In this document: piece after piece, positions 63,066 to 64,000 of the stretch
Numbering within the stretch: position 1 is the first letter of the stretch
How the letters are laid out: every line of letters begins with the position of its first letter
Source of the DNA: Mermis nigrescens
Lineage: Eukaryota; Nematoda; Enoplea; Mermithida; Mermithidae
Assembly (NCBI GenBank): GCA_036768485.1
Contig: JAVLUZ010000340.1
Span: 4,461,886-4,525,885, forward strand
Length of the DNA stretch: 64,000 nucleotides
Direction: 5' to 3'
Translations under genes and position numbers: made by a program
Notes under the pieces: generated by a model
The model's database searches: none
What the model saw: only the letters and a program-made list of their open reading frames with translations
Told to the model about the DNA's origin: nothing

Positions 63066-64000
63066 ACCAATTTTAGGGGGACTAAGCCCAAAAGGGCCAA
63101 AAATAGCAAAGAATAATGTTTAAAAAGTCCGATTTTTCTGAATTTTGAGAGGGGGTCCAGCCCCTCATTGCCCCAGAGATACGTGCCTGGTTGGGTTACC
63201 GCCCTCCCTTAGGAAAATCCTAGATCCGCCACTGCGCATTAGCATATTACAAGCGTCTATGGAGACGTTATTTTGGGGTCGTGCTGCACACACCAACATG
63301 CATCAGACACAGTCGCAACTTAGCGCACTGCTGTTTGCTTATTCCTTTGTTGCACCATTCCTGAACTGAACCTATCCTGGAACAAAGAAACTAACAAATA
63401 AATGTGCAAGCATGCGGACATGAGGGAAAAATTGGTAGGATATGGTGGTTAGGTAGGTACAACACAAGGTAATGTTAACGGACCCGGACCCGCCGGCAGT
63501 GATCGGACCGAGGCCTCGGCCTCGGCAAGCCTCGGCGTTTTTTGGAGCCTCGGCGCCGAGGGCGAAGCTGAAAAGTGCCGAGGCGCCGAGGGTTAAAATC
63601 AAATTTGAATAAATTTAATATATCCGTTGAATATTAGCTATTTAGAATGCATCTGCAGTACAGAGGCTACATATTTTTTACCTATAGACTTTTCTTATGG
63701 TTTTAGTCGCGTACCCAGTTACACCAAGTTACATACAGCAAAGTGCCAATTTATTATTCATGTGATGACTAAGTTTTAATTATCATGCTCGCTACATGGA
63801 TCGGAAACGCACATTCACAAAGGAGGGGTGAGGGAGGGTTATTACCCTCCTCTCAGGGTACAAGACTCAAGTCACTGTCAGACAATTTTTGGTGAAAACC
63901 TTTTGAATATTTTCTGAACTCAATTTTTACTATGGCAAAAGTGCAGCTAACTATTAGAATTTCACGAAGTGATACAGTATTTTTGAATGTAAGCAAGAGT
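63066..64000. other. Right edge, no gene seen
   Basis: It includes a GC-rich patch at 63478-63595 built from GCCTCGGC/GCCGAGG units and another 'cctagatccgccactgcgc' repeat end near 63219. No exon is recognised. Confidence 0.4.
63478..63595. repeat. CpG-rich GCCTCGGC repeat
   Basis: The motif GCCTCGGC or its complement GCCGAGGC occurs at least six times within about 110 bases. It is far more GC-rich than its surroundings and can form alternative hairpins. Confidence 0.75.

Overview
This is a repeat-rich, AT-rich animal genome window. It holds three spliced host genes that can be identified by protein similarity, set in a dense and partly nested layer of transposable elements. Split genes with GT-AG introns, non-LTR and Ty3/gypsy elements, hAT- and mariner-type miniature elements and tRNA-like SINE heads all point to a metazoan. 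The style suggests an arthropod, probably an insect, but nothing in the sequence fixes the taxon.

Host genes. (1) A vitamin K epoxide reductase (VKORC1-like) lies on the + strand at 8776-13243 in three exons. Intron phases 2 and 1 and a 110-nt middle exon are the same as I recall for the human gene. (2) A TFIIH p34 subunit (GTF2H3/Tfb4) lies on the - strand at 44721-35864 in about ten exons. It starts with a TLVIDTN..WWGK segment and ends with a cysteine-rich zinc-binding region and a KKKKK tail. Two different exons encode the same stretch of its vWA-like domain. (3) Ribosomal protein RPL23/uL14 lies on the + strand at 49198-60331 in five exons that join to exactly 140 codons. GTF2H3 and RPL23 are divergent, with start codons about 4.5 kb apart.

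Layout. 1-6.5 kb: short tandem repeats and minus-strand LINE fragments. 6.5-13.3 kb: miniature elements and VKORC1, whose introns are full of them. 13.3-17.2 kb: an LTR fragment and two hAT-type elements arranged head to tail. 17.3-31.6 kb: a 14.35-kb Ty3/gypsy element coding on the - strand, with 1.06-kb LTRs, a 4-bp target duplication, a broken gag-pol and about 5.6 kb of unidentified post-pol sequence. 31.8-35.2 kb: another LTR fragment and a plus-strand LINE interrupted by a hAT-type miniature element. 35.8-44.7 kb: GTF2H3, with miniature elements in its introns. 49.2-60.3 kb: RPL23, whose 6.8-kb first intron carries nested foldback DNA and a LINE inserted in a LINE. 60.3-64 kb: more TIR elements and GC-rich repeats.

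The most informative repeat is a family of about 15 short elements, mostly 170-290 bp (482 and about 538 bp where internally interrupted). They have CA...TG ends and 8-bp target duplications, many of the form GTNNNNAC, which mark them as non-autonomous hAT elements. All exon calls come from reading the sequence and remembered family similarity; no search or transcript data were available.
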